64,000 nt of DNA. It comes from Gammaproteobacteria bacterium. GTDB lineage: Bacteria; Pseudomonadota; Gammaproteobacteria; GRL18. Below, in pieces: positions 46,895 through 57,183 of the stretch (the stretch's first letter is position 1; the number at the start of each line of letters is the position of its first letter). The notes beneath the pieces are model-generated. The model was not told the DNA's origin. It worked only from the letters and a program-made list of their open reading frames with translations, and made no database searches. The position numbers and the translations under genes are program-made. The stretch is from contig JALWRI010000097.1 in NCBI GenBank assembly GCA_026994225.1, forward strand, positions 16,995 to 80,994, read 5' to 3'.

Positions 46895-47398
46895 ATGAGA
46901 TTGTTTCCACTATTATTAATTCTTTTTATTGTAACGCCTTTATTGGAATTGTATATATTAATTTCAGTCGGGGAAGTTATTGGGGCATTAACTACCGTAT
47001 TAATTGTTATCTTTACTGCTTTCCTCGGTGCTTTTTTATTACGCTATCAAGGGGTATTGACCTTGCAACGAGTACAAGAAACGATGGCACAGGGTGGAAT
47101 GCCGGCAATCGCTTTATTGGAAGGACTCTTTCTCTTAGTAGCTGGAGTATTATTATTAACCCCTGGATTTATTACCGATATACTGGGTTTTTTATGTTTG
47201 ATACCGGTAGTAAGAAAAGCGATTATTCATGCTGGATTATTAAGTTATTCTGGTCTGGATGCAAGAAATATCAATACAGTACAAGAAGAATATCAAGCAA
47301 GACAAGAAACACCTGATTTTAAGCCTTCAAGAAAAACATCTTATATTATTGAGGGAGAAATCATAGAAGATAGTAAAAATAGCAAAACGGATAAATAA
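46895..47398 (+). CDS. fxsA: FxsA family membrane protein
   Basis: 167 residues with three or four membrane helices: LFPLLLILFIVTPLLELYIL, the central VIVIFTAFLGAFLLRYQGV, and LLLTPGFITDILGFLCLIPV with the conserved TPG. The tail is charged and cytoplasmic. In E. coli FxsA sits near groES and eases phage T7 exclusion by the F plasmid; its own role is unclear. It precedes groESL by 172 bases, including a CIRCE operator. Confidence 0.9.
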   Translation: MRLFPLLLILFIVTPLLELYILISVGEVIGALTTVLIVIFTAFLGAFLLRYQGVLTLQRVQETMAQGGMPAIALLEGLFLLVAGVLLLTPGFITDILGFLCLIPVVRKAIIHAGLLSYSGLDARNINTVQEEYQARQETPDFKPSRKTSYIIEGEIIEDSKNSKTDK

Positions 47399-47448
47399 CA
47401 GTCATAGCAAAGATAGATGATAAAAGTCTATTAAATGGTAATCAGCTC

Positions 47449-47476
47449 TTGACGAGTTTTTTTTTGGAGTTATTAT
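47449..47476 (+). promoter_or_regulatory. Sigma-70 promoter of groESL
   Basis: TTGACG and TATTAT are separated by 16 bases. The -10 box ends at the first base of the CIRCE element, so HrcA binding would block transcription. Confidence 0.62.
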
Positions 47477-47502
47477 TAGCACTCAATTAGCCTGAGTGCT
47501 AA
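47476..47502 (+). promoter_or_regulatory. CIRCE element (HrcA operator)
   Basis: A perfect 9-9-9 inverted repeat, TTAGCACTC then a nine-base spacer then GAGTGCTAA, is identical to the consensus. It is about 70 bases upstream of groES. It implies heat-shock control by the HrcA repressor rather than sigma-32 alone. Confidence 0.96.
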
Positions 47503-47570
47503 TAATTTTGTTAAATATATCAGTGATAACTGATAATGATAATGTTAATAAGTAAGAGGAGTTAAAGTAA

Positions 47571-47858
47571 ATGGCAATTAGACCTTTACATGATCGTGTT
47601 GTAGTTCGTAGAGTGGAAGAAGAACGTAAAAGTGCTGGGGGTATTGTTATTCCCGATTCTGCTACGGAAAAACCATCACAAGGTGAAGTGGTTGCTGCAG
47701 GAAATGGGAAGATTACAGACAGTGGTGATGTACGTGCTTTAGATGTGAAAGTAGGCGATAAAATTTTATTTGGTAAATATTCGGGTACAGAAGTGAAAGT
47801 GGAAGGTGAAGACTTACTCATTATGCGTGAAGAAGATATTTTAGGGGTTATTGAATAA
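47571..47858 (+). CDS. groES: Co-chaperonin GroES
   Basis: 95 residues, standard length. It has [20 protein letters not shown], the mobile loop [34 protein letters not shown] and [12 protein letters not shown] at the end. A heptamer caps the GroEL ring during protein folding. AGGAG lies nine bases before the ATG. It is under the CIRCE operator and 75 bases upstream of groEL. Confidence 0.98.
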   Translation: MAIRPLHDRVVVRRVEEERKSAGGIVIPDSATEKPSQGEVVAAGNGKITDSGDVRALDVKVGDKILFGKYSGTEVKVEGEDLLIMREEDILGVIE

Positions 47859-47930
47859 ACCCTGACTTTACAATATGAGTCTCTAAAGAAGTAACTTAGC
47901 AAATAAATAAGATAAATGAGGTTTTAATAG

Positions 47931-49592
<1,662 letters not shown>

Positions 49593-49607
49593 CTATCGCC
49601 CACACCC

Positions 49608-49642
49608 TCTGAAACCCATTACTTAAAGGAAAGGGTTTCAGA
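49608..49642 (+). terminator. Hairpin just after groEL
   Basis: TCTGAAACCC and GGGTTTCAGA pair over ten bases around a loop of about 15. No T-run follows, so it is more likely an mRNA-stabilising hairpin or a weak terminator than a classic intrinsic terminator. Confidence 0.45.
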
Positions 49643-49654
49643 CGCTCTGAAAAT

Positions 49655-49737
49655 AAAAGAGTAGTCTATGTGAAGCAATAGTGCTTAATTTCACCGTAAA
49701 ACAAGCCGATTTGCTACACGTTTGCTACTCTTTTTTT
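49655..49737 (+). terminator. Long-range stem with T-run downstream of groEL
   Basis: AAAAGAGTAG (49655-49664) pairs with CTACTCTTTT (49725-49734), ending in a run of T. The 60-base interior holds a smaller GTGAA/TTCAC pairing. It is a plausible intrinsic terminator for groESL with an unusually large head, or a small structured RNA. Confidence 0.4.
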
Positions 49738-49829
49738 ATCTAGCAAAAGCCAAGTGCAAATGCCTTATAAATATAGCTATATAGGGGTCTTAAATACTTT
49801 CCAAGTATTTAATTTTATATCAAAAGTTA

Positions 49830-50096
49830 TCAACAACAATTATCATCAGCTGGACAACAAGAAGAACTAAACCAGGATAAAATGGTTTTTTTATCAGGAA
49901 TACCCCCTGCATGGGCAATTTTTCCATTCACAATAACGCCGGGTGTTGACATAATACCGTAAGACATTATTTCTGCCATATCTTCTACCTTTTCCAAATG
50001 AATATGAATACCATTTTCACTGCTTACATCTTCTATTAATTTTTGAGTGGCTTTACAATTAGGGCAACCAGTACCTAATACTTTTACTTCTATCAT
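49830..50096 (-). CDS. Small thioredoxin-like redox protein
   Basis: 88 residues. The N-terminal CxxC is GTGCPNCK, and MSTPGVIVNGKI gives the cis-Pro of the thioredoxin fold. The size and form match the redox-active disulfide protein 2/MTH895 type. The tail is Cys-rich (SSSCCPADDNCC), which may bind a metal or metalloid. It is last in an operon with a UPF0718 permease and an ArsR regulator, a common trio. Confidence 0.88.
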   Translation of the reverse strand: MIEVKVLGTGCPNCKATQKLIEDVSSENGIHIHLEKVEDMAEIMSYGIMSTPGVIVNGKIAHAGGIPDKKTILSWFSSSCCPADDNCC

Positions 50097-50105
50097 AATT
50101 ATTCC

Positions 50106-51062
50106 TCATATAATAATATTAAAAAACCAACCTACCAACATAATAGCAATAGCGAGTATAAGACTAAAAATCGCTAAGGCTTGCCATTTAATTACTTTTC
50201 TTAAAATTAATAATTCAGGTAATGAAATAGCAGCAATACTCATCATAAAAGATAAAGTAGTACCAATAGCAATGCCTTTTATTAGCATTGCTTTAGCTAA
50301 TGGAATAACACCTACAGCATTAGAATATAGGGGAACTCCAATTAATACTGCCAAGGGTACAGCAAGAAAATTATTGCTATCTCCTAAATTTGTTGCCCAT
50401 TCTTGTGGAAAATAACCATGAAAAGTTGCGCCTAAAGCAATGCCTATAATGATCCATTTCCAAATGCGTGTAACAATTTCTTTTACTTCAGAAACAGCAT
50501 AACGATGTCTTGCTGTTAAAGAATCTTCTTGTTGCATAACAGGCATTTCTCCCATTTGTATTTTCCATACATATTCTTCTACCCATTTTTCTGGTTTAAA
50601 TTTTTCCATAATCATACCGCCAATAAAAGCAACGATTAATCCAGATAAAATATAGATGATGGTGATTTTCCAACCAAGTATACCTAACAACATAATAATA
50701 GCGATTTCATTAATCATGGGGCTTGCAATAAGAAAGGAAAAAGTAACCCCTAATGGAATACCTGCTTCAACAAAACCAATAAATAATGGGACAGAAGAAC
50801 AAGAACAAAAAGGCGTTACAGCACCTAATAAAATAGCTAAAATACGTGCCAATAATTTTGATTTTCCTTGGATATAAGTTCTTACTTTTTCGGGAGCAAT
50901 AAAAGATCGAAATATCCCCATTAAATAAACAATAAGAATGAGCATGACAAATATTTTGCCAATATCCATAACAAAAAAATGTATGCTTACTGCAAGTTGG
51001 CTACCTTTAGATAGATCAAATAGAGTATATGTAATCCAGTTAGCGAATAAATTAAACATCAT
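50106..51062 (-). CDS. UPF0718/ArsP-type permease
   Basis: 318 residues with about eight membrane helices. The family signature TPFCSCSSVPLFIGF carries a Cys pair, and FLIASPMINEIAI plus GVPLYSNAVGVIPL mark the second half. Related ArsP proteins export trivalent organoarsenicals. The thioredoxin-like protein and ArsR regulator in the same operon support metalloid or thiol-reactive export. The substrate is inferred. It overlaps the regulator gene by 11 bases. Confidence 0.85.
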   Translation of the reverse strand: MMFNLFANWITYTLFDLSKGSQLAVSIHFFVMDIGKIFVMLILIVYLMGIFRSFIAPEKVRTYIQGKSKLLARILAILLGAVTPFCSCSSVPLFIGFVEAGIPLGVTFSFLIASPMINEIAIIMLLGILGWKITIIYILSGLIVAFIGGMIMEKFKPEKWVEEYVWKIQMGEMPVMQQEDSLTARHRYAVSEVKEIVTRIWKWIIIGIALGATFHGYFPQEWATNLGDSNNFLAVPLAVLIGVPLYSNAVGVIPLAKAMLIKGIAIGTTLSFMMSIAAISLPELLILRKVIKWQALAIFSLILAIAIMLVGWFFNIII

Positions 51063-51408
51063 GCTTATCCTGATTAATAGTAGGTCTGTCTGTCATGTCT
51101 TTTAGCCTTTTTTTATCATTTTTAAATAAGGGGGTATTTTTTAGTTCATTTATGGTCATAGCTATAATGGATTTTTTAACATAAGACAGCGTAGGATTAA
51201 CTGAATAAATAACCCATTGTCCTTCTCTTTGTTGGGAAATTAAGCCATTAAGCCGTATTATAGATAGATGTCGGGATATTTTTGATTGTGGTAATTCTAA
51301 AGCATGTATTAGTTCACAAACACATAGCTTATTCATTTCAAAAATCAGAGTAAGGCATCTTAATCTTGTTTCATCGGATAATACTTTGTAAAAATCGTGC
51401 ATAATCAT
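51052..51408 (-). CDS. ArsR/SmtB family repressor
   Basis: 118 residues from the ATG at 51408. The winged helix reads VLSDETRLRCLTLIFEM, then the metal-binding type CVCELIHAL of the ArsR alpha-3 site, then the recognition helix LPQSKISRHLSIIRLNGLI and the wing REGQWVIYSV. It should release DNA when As(III), Sb(III) or a similar thiophile binds the Cys pair. An ATG at 51420 is also in frame but lies inside the operator palindrome. It is first in the operon with the permease and thioredoxin-like genes. Confidence 0.9.
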   Translation of the reverse strand: MIMHDFYKVLSDETRLRCLTLIFEMNKLCVCELIHALELPQSKISRHLSIIRLNGLISQQREGQWVIYSVNPTLSYVKKSIIAMTINELKNTPLFKNDKKRLKDMTDRPTINQDKHDV

Positions 51409-51417
51409 GTAATTCCG

Positions 51418-51439
51418 CATATCTGAATTTCCAGATATG
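51418..51439. promoter_or_regulatory. Perfect palindrome at the ArsR operon start, likely operator
   Basis: CATATCTG and CAGATATG are exact inverted repeats around a six-base centre (AATTTC). The site overlaps the upstream in-frame ATG of the repressor gene, consistent with autorepression by the ArsR protein. Confidence 0.65.
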
Positions 51440-51560
51440 TTATCTCAAGATAGGCATACTGTCAATTAATAATAGATGTTACAACAGGGAATCCGCTATT
51501 TTCTAACGTAAATAATATTATTCTTCTTTTTTTAAGTCTTCCTTTAAATCAGAGAGGATG

Positions 51561-54500
51561 TTATAAACTATGTATTAACTGTGAGTTTTGAGTAGTTTGT
51601 AGAGGAATTTCAGGCGCCCATTGTAACCACTCTTTTTGTGGTTCAGTATAGAGGGTAAATAATGTACCCTCTTTTGCTACTGGAGCAAGATACTGATAGG
51701 GATAAGCAGTTATACCGCCATCGTCCTCTATATTATTATCACTGCTCTCATTATTATTGTCATCTGGCTCCTGTTCTTGCTCTTCTGGCGTCGCAAAAGC
51801 AATTCCCCCTGCAACAATGCTTTCAAGTGATTGCGTATCAATTTTTAAACCACTAAAAATACTAAAATTCATAGATATGCCACTGGCATGCCAAAATTTA
51901 CTATTATCTCGTACCAGGTTGCGGTATTTTTCTTTAATATTGATGTAAATGCGAATTTTATCTGCGGTATTATTTAATTCATAACCACTTACCGTACCCA
52001 CCGGAATACGTTTATAAAGTATCGGATCACCTCGCTTAATAGAGCCTAAATTTTTTGCTAGCAGGCTGATATTTAATCCTTCTTGTTTGCGTAAATATAA
52101 AGGTTTAGTTAAATAACCAGTGAAATAGGTTTTTTCTTCTCCTTGTCCTGGTTTTAAGGTAATGTATTTTCCTGAAACAAGGGTATCAAGGTTTTCTGTT
52201 TTAGCTAAACCTAGTGTAGGTTCTACGAGCCAAAAAATGCTATTTTCTCGGATTAAATGGCGTGCAAAAGAGGCAATATTAATATATACCTTCACTTGAT
52301 TATTAGGGGTAAATCTAATCTGTTCTACTTGTCCAATTTCAATACCTTGATATTTAATGGCAGTTCCTGTATTAATACCATTACCCGAATCAAAGATAAT
52401 GCTAATCATTAAATTATTCTCTTTATTTGCATCTTCTTGCGTATCAAATAAAGTAAATAATAGTGATTTATCTGCATTATGATAAGTGCTATTAGGGGGG
52501 TTATCCAAGTTAATACCACCTGCAAGAAGGGAATTAATTGATTCCATTTCAATTTGAATTTTAGTAGGAAGATTGGCAAAAAAGCGTATACCACTGCTAT
52601 GATAAAAACGAGATTCTTTTTTTATTAAATACTGATAAGGTTTTTTTATACTAAGATAAAGAAGTATATTTCCGTCTTTTTCTAATTGATAATCTTCTAC
52701 CTGTCCAATAGGTATTTTTTGGTAATAAAGTTGACTACCTATATCTATAGAACCTAAATTTTTTGTTTGTAAGCGTAAGTCATAATGTTTAGTTTTGATT
52801 GCAGGAAATAATTTTTTAATACTTTGGTAATCAGGTAAAAGGGTAAAAGATGTACCTGATAATACTTCTTTCTCTGTACGAGGGGTATTAAAACTTATCC
52901 CCCCTGCAAGTAAACTGAGTAAGGATTCTGACTGTATGGTAATATTTGGTAATTTACTACTAATACGGATACCGCTACTATTCCAAAAACGGCTAGAGCT
53001 ATTGATTAAGTGCATATATTGAGGGTAAATTAAGGTATGGATAAGAATTTTCTTTCCAGATGGTAATAAGTAGGTATCTAGCACTTTTCCAACAGGCATT
53101 TTTTTAAAATATATTGGAGCATTCTTACTGATGGAAGTATTTTCACTGCTATAGAGTTTTAGATATAACCCTTTTAAAGGTTGGAATAAAAGCCGTCCCT
53201 GATCACTGGCACTCTTTTGATCGGGGTAAAGAATAAAATCTTGTTGATTGATCTGATCGGGCTTTAACATAATACCTTTTTCATTACTAGGATTAAGTAA
53301 ATGAATACCTCCAGATAAAACACTAAGGAGTGTTTCTGTTTGTAGTTGAATACCTTTTGCATCCGCATTTACTTGAATACCACCGTTATAATAAAAACGA
53401 GAATTATGGTGTAATATATCCTGATAGCTCTTTTCAATAATAATATCAGTAACAACTTGTTGTTTATCACTAGAAAAGTAATTTCTTAATACTTCTCCTA
53501 TTTTTATTTTTTTATAATAAATAGGTGCGCTATCACGCACAGAGATGGTATGCTTATTACGCAAACGTAAATACACATATTTTTGCGTATCATAATATAA
53601 AGGAGGCATTGCTAATGCTGTATAAGAAGTAGTAACATGCTTACTGTGTTGTTTACCTGGTAAAATAGCAATATGAGAGCCTTTGAATATGGCTTTAATT
53701 GCAGAGATTTTAGAAAGACTCAGACTCGGTTTTATCAGCCAAAATTGGGTATCTGATTGTAATAATTTTTTTGCTTTATAATTAAAAAGTGCTATGACTT
53801 CAGCCGCTTGAAAGTTATCATCTAAATAATGAACTTCCAATACCTTCCCTAAGGTAATACTGTCTTTTTTGATCAATGTTTTACCTGCTTCTATTCCTTT
53901 GCTATCTGCAAAATGAATTTTCACAATAATGCCATCTTTTGCACTGGCATCATCAAAATCAGAATATAAAATAAAACGTTGGTTTGTTTTTACCGGAATA
54001 TTTTCTGTTCCTGTGGGAGTATAAAAACTAATTCCTCCCATAATAATAGAGCTTAATGATTGGGTTGATATTTGTACACCTTCTGTAAGGTTAGCATTAA
54101 TTTTTATACCACTGGTATTCCAAAAACGAGAGGCATTTTTAACCAGATGTGCAAATTTTTCTTCGATAAAAATATCAATAATAATTTCTTCATGTTGTGT
54201 ATTAAAATAATAACGTTGTACTTCTCCTACTGCCATTTGTTGGTAATAAATTTTAGATCCTTGACTAATAGAACCTAATTTTTTAGTTACTAACTGTAAA
54301 CGCAAACCTTTTTTTTGTATATCTAGGGGAGGGAAAGAAAGTGCAACAAAATGTTTATGTAATTTTCCTTTTACTGGAGCAATCGCAATATAACGCCCTG
54401 AAACCAGAGTTTCTAATCCAGAGATACCTGAAAGAGATAATTGTGGTTTTACCAGCCAAAATTGGGTTTTTTTACTTAACCAGGGTTTCATTTCAGGTGT

Positions 54501-54758
54501 GATTTCAGCATGAATAATAATTTTTTGTATTGTCCCCACTTCTACTCGATTGACTATGCCAATTTGAATACCTTTATAAATAATTTTTGTTTTCCCTGCC
54601 TCAATACCTTTAGCGGTATTGAAGGTAATGCTGATAGGTACACCGGCTTCGGAGATGCTTTTATACATCAGCCAGGTTGCGATAAAAGCAGCAACTAAAG
54701 GGAGTAGCCAAACTAAAGAAATACCTTTACGTTTTTTTATCTCAGGTTGTGTGGTCAT
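51561..54758 (-). CDS. LetB/PqiB-type MCE protein with eight MCE domains
   Basis: 1065 residues. A membrane helix (about 12-34) anchors a long periplasmic chain. Eight MCE domains begin near residues 37, 153, 278, 398, 533, 661, 783 and 894. Three (1, 3, 7) have the form AKGIEAGK..YKGIQIG with FWLVKPQLSLS; five (2, 4, 5, 6, 8) have LGSISQGSKIYY..MAVGEV with SRFWNTSGI and LLAGGIS. LetB (YebT) of E. coli has seven and PqiB three. Stacked MCE rings form a lipid tunnel between the two membranes. The ATG at 54758 is preferred; it overlaps the LetA-like gene by 17 bases. The C-terminus is acidic. Confidence 0.9.
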   Translation of the reverse strand: MTTQPEIKKRKGISLVWLLPLVAAFIATWLMYKSISEAGVPISITFNTAKGIEAGKTKIIYKGIQIGIVNRVEVGTIQKIIIHAEITPEMKPWLSKKTQFWLVKPQLSLSGISGLETLVSGRYIAIAPVKGKLHKHFVALSFPPLDIQKKGLRLQLVTKKLGSISQGSKIYYQQMAVGEVQRYYFNTQHEEIIIDIFIEEKFAHLVKNASRFWNTSGIKINANLTEGVQISTQSLSSIIMGGISFYTPTGTENIPVKTNQRFILYSDFDDASAKDGIIVKIHFADSKGIEAGKTLIKKDSITLGKVLEVHYLDDNFQAAEVIALFNYKAKKLLQSDTQFWLIKPSLSLSKISAIKAIFKGSHIAILPGKQHSKHVTTSYTALAMPPLYYDTQKYVYLRLRNKHTISVRDSAPIYYKKIKIGEVLRNYFSSDKQQVVTDIIIEKSYQDILHHNSRFYYNGGIQVNADAKGIQLQTETLLSVLSGGIHLLNPSNEKGIMLKPDQINQQDFILYPDQKSASDQGRLLFQPLKGLYLKLYSSENTSISKNAPIYFKKMPVGKVLDTYLLPSGKKILIHTLIYPQYMHLINSSSRFWNSSGIRISSKLPNITIQSESLLSLLAGGISFNTPRTEKEVLSGTSFTLLPDYQSIKKLFPAIKTKHYDLRLQTKNLGSIDIGSQLYYQKIPIGQVEDYQLEKDGNILLYLSIKKPYQYLIKKESRFYHSSGIRFFANLPTKIQIEMESINSLLAGGINLDNPPNSTYHNADKSLLFTLFDTQEDANKENNLMISIIFDSGNGINTGTAIKYQGIEIGQVEQIRFTPNNQVKVYINIASFARHLIRENSIFWLVEPTLGLAKTENLDTLVSGKYITLKPGQGEEKTYFTGYLTKPLYLRKQEGLNISLLAKNLGSIKRGDPILYKRIPVGTVSGYELNNTADKIRIYINIKEKYRNLVRDNSKFWHASGISMNFSIFSGLKIDTQSLESIVAGGIAFATPEEQEQEPDDNNNESSDNNIEDDGGITAYPYQYLAPVAKEGTLFTLYTEPQKEWLQWAPEIPLQTTQNSQLIHSL

Positions 54759-55365
54759 TACTATCCCATAATAAACGTGAATCAAAACTAATTGCTGCCA
54801 GCATAGTAGTAATCACTACACATGCAAAAGCACTTGCTCCAGCTCCTGCTTCAATGCGAGAAAATCCCCCAAAATTAACTAAAGCAACCAATATAGATAC
54901 CATAAAAATATCCAACATAGACCAACGACCAATAAAAGCTATCAATCGGAAAATCAGGGTATGTTTACGTTGATTAACTAACCATTGAAACTGGATACTC
55001 AGTAATAATATGATAAGTCCAATTAACTTAAATAATGGTACCAGGATACTGGCAACAAAAACCAATAAGGCAATAGGATACATATTATGCTGTAATAATA
55101 AAATAATACCACCCATAATCGTACTGGGATCGCTATTACCAAAACGGGTAACTGTCATAACAGGTAGCATATTCGCAGGAATAAAAATAATCAGGCTAGT
55201 TAAGACTAACGCCCAGGTTCTGTTAATACTATCTGGTTTACGTTGATGTAAGGATGACTGACAACGAGGGCAAGAAGGTGGTATCTGTGCTACTGGGGTT
55301 AGTGCGCCACAATCATGACAACGAATTAAACCGGCTTGTTGTGCCGTAATGGGTGAAGATATCAT
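54742..55365 (-). CDS. LetA/PqiA-like protein, second half-size copy
   Basis: 207 residues: an N-terminal zinc ribbon (CHDCGALTPVAQ, then CPRCQSSL), then four membrane helices with IFIPANMLPVMTVTRF, VASILVPLFKLIGLI and GRWSMLDIFMVSILVALV. PqiA/LetA is the inner-membrane partner of PqiB/LetB and is normally one 420-residue chain with two such halves. The ATG at 55365 overlaps the previous stop as ATGA, giving a length nearly equal to its sister. Confidence 0.88.
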   Translation of the reverse strand: MISSPITAQQAGLIRCHDCGALTPVAQIPPSCPRCQSSLHQRKPDSINRTWALVLTSLIIFIPANMLPVMTVTRFGNSDPSTIMGGIILLLQHNMYPIALLVFVASILVPLFKLIGLIILLLSIQFQWLVNQRKHTLIFRLIAFIGRWSMLDIFMVSILVALVNFGGFSRIEAGAGASAFACVVITTMLAAISFDSRLLWDSNDHTT

Positions 55366-56000
55366 GGTTGATGATTGGAGAGCATTTTTTTTTGTTGGCA
55401 TTGTGCGATAGTTTCCCAAAATTGGTATTTATCTGATAATGAAGATAATAAGCTACTGATTAATAACAGTGCAATGAAGCAATATAAACCTGTACCAATA
55501 ATAACGTCAGCCATATCCTGTAATTTCACAAAAGCCACGATAATACTAAGCAAGTACACTTCTAGCATCCCCCATTCATCCAGGTGTAAATACCATTTAA
55601 AATAATTTGCTTGATAACGGATAGGAGTATTAAAGTACAACGAACCACTTACTATGCACATAAGTAATAATTTAATTGTTGGTATTATTATACTAAATAA
55701 AAGAACTAATAATGCAATCCAGTAAAAACCTTCTTGATATAAAGAAATACTGCCACTTAATAAGGTACTCGATTGTTTTTGCCCTAAAGCAGAAAGAGAA
55801 AGCACAGGATATATATTAGTGGGAATTAACAAGATAAGTCCTGTGCAAGAGATCGCAAAGGTTTTTTCTATACTGTGAGATATATGGCTATAAAGATGTG
55901 TACCACAGCGGGGACAAACTGCTTTTTGATGCGACTCTAAAGGAGTGTAATGAACTAATATATCACAAGCCGGACAGGCAAGATCAGGTTGTGTATCCAT
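55362..56000 (-). CDS. LetA/PqiA-like protein, first half-size copy
   Basis: 212 residues with the same plan as the next gene: zinc ribbon CPACDILVHY and CPRCGTHLY, then four helices with LLIPTNIYPVLSLSALG, FSIIIPTIKLLLM and DEWGMLEVYLLSIIVAFVKL. It corresponds to the N-terminal half of a full LetA. The two half proteins presumably pair to make the complete LetA fold beside the MCE protein. It is the first gene of the three-gene - strand unit. Confidence 0.88.
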   Translation of the reverse strand: MDTQPDLACPACDILVHYTPLESHQKAVCPRCGTHLYSHISHSIEKTFAISCTGLILLIPTNIYPVLSLSALGQKQSSTLLSGSISLYQEGFYWIALLVLLFSIIIPTIKLLLMCIVSGSLYFNTPIRYQANYFKWYLHLDEWGMLEVYLLSIIVAFVKLQDMADVIIGTGLYCFIALLLISSLLSSLSDKYQFWETIAQCQQKKMLSNHQP

Positions 56001-56034
56001 ATTAAAAAAATATTTCTTGGACTATTATTCTATT

Positions 56035-57162
56035 TTACAATTTAGAAAAGGAACTATCAATTAATTCCCTAAATTGTTTACGATACCGAGTGATATCAAA
56101 TTTGTCAATCAGACGTTGGTAGAGGATGTCTATTTGATATTGTTGTTCTGGTGCAGATTGTAAATAGACTTTTTGCATTTGTTGGAACAAGGCATCGACA
56201 TCTTTAGGCGGAACGTATTCAAAATTATCACCCAATACTTCAGGAATACCATCGACATGGGTTGCAATAATAGGGCGTTTTCCTGCTATGGCCTCTAATA
56301 AAACCATTGCAAAGGCTTCGTTAATAGAAGGTAATAAAAATAGATTAAAAGCGCGCACATAACAACAGGCATGGGGAATATTCCCTAAAAAAGTAACTTG
56401 CTGATTAATTTGTAAATGTTGGGTAATATTACGTAAGTGCATTTCTTCTCTACCACTCCCTATAATAACTAAACGATGTCGTTGTGGTGATTTACAATGT
56501 CCAAGAAATTTTTTAAAGGCATGAAGTAAATAACTATAGCCTTTGTTGGGAACTAATCGTCCAATAGTGCCAAAAATATAATCATTTTCAGATAAACCCA
56601 GATGTTGGCGAGCAGATTTTTGTCCTAATTGTTGCTGTTGTACCTGATTGATATCAATGGCATTATAGATCACGGTAATTTGCTGTGCTGTAAAACCGCT
56701 ACGAGTTGCTAATAAATCTTGTTTAACAGCCTCTGATACGGTTACGATATGCCAGGTTTTTCGTAGTAAAAACTGGCCAAATAATTGCCGTTGCCAACGC
56801 TGAAAACTGCCCTTTCTATGAATGACTGCTATTGCTTTATGAAAAGGAATTTGACGTAATACATACGCCATAATATGCATGGCTTTAAAACGGTGAGTAA
56901 TAACCACTTGAAATTTTTTTCTATGGCAAAATTTTAATATTTCTTCTATTACTTCTCTACGAGAACCTTTTAATTGCCGCTTACTAAATTGAAAAAAATA
57001 TTGTTCAAAAGGTAACGGCTCACTTGGCGGTGTACCGGTGAGATAGGCAGTAATAATTTGGTATTGGGGATTATCATAGGTATAGATAATCTGCCGGCTT
57101 AAGTCTGTGATATTCTCACTGTAGCTATAACAAAGTTGTAATATGCGTATCACATTCACCAC
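56035..57162 (-). CDS. Glycosyltransferase family 4 (GT-B fold), envelope glycan
   Basis: 375 residues. The C-terminal GT-B half has FGTIGRLVPNKGYSYLLHAF, LVIIGSGREE, VTFLGNIPH and the donor-binding LLPSINEAFAMVLLEAIAGK. The acceptor half is HRKGSFQRWQRQL-like and basic, fitting a membrane-associated acceptor. The sugar is not readable. It starts at GTG with AGGA eight bases before. It follows the WaaP-like gene after 21 bases, so LPS-core or lipid-linked glycan assembly is likely. Confidence 0.88.
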   Translation of the reverse strand: MVNVIRILQLCYSYSENITDLSRQIIYTYDNPQYQIITAYLTGTPPSEPLPFEQYFFQFSKRQLKGSRREVIEEILKFCHRKKFQVVITHRFKAMHIMAYVLRQIPFHKAIAVIHRKGSFQRWQRQLFGQFLLRKTWHIVTVSEAVKQDLLATRSGFTAQQITVIYNAIDINQVQQQQLGQKSARQHLGLSENDYIFGTIGRLVPNKGYSYLLHAFKKFLGHCKSPQRHRLVIIGSGREEMHLRNITQHLQINQQVTFLGNIPHACCYVRAFNLFLLPSINEAFAMVLLEAIAGKRPIIATHVDGIPEVLGDNFEYVPPKDVDALFQQMQKVYLQSAPEQQYQIDILYQRLIDKFDITRYRKQFRELIDSSFSKL

Positions 57163-57183
57163 GGTTATTATCCTAAGTAACAG

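Noticed and set aside
54742-56000. LetA split by frameshift
   Set aside because: The two halves are nearly equal, each has its own zinc ribbon and they join by an ATGA overlap, so two real genes are more likely than a broken one.
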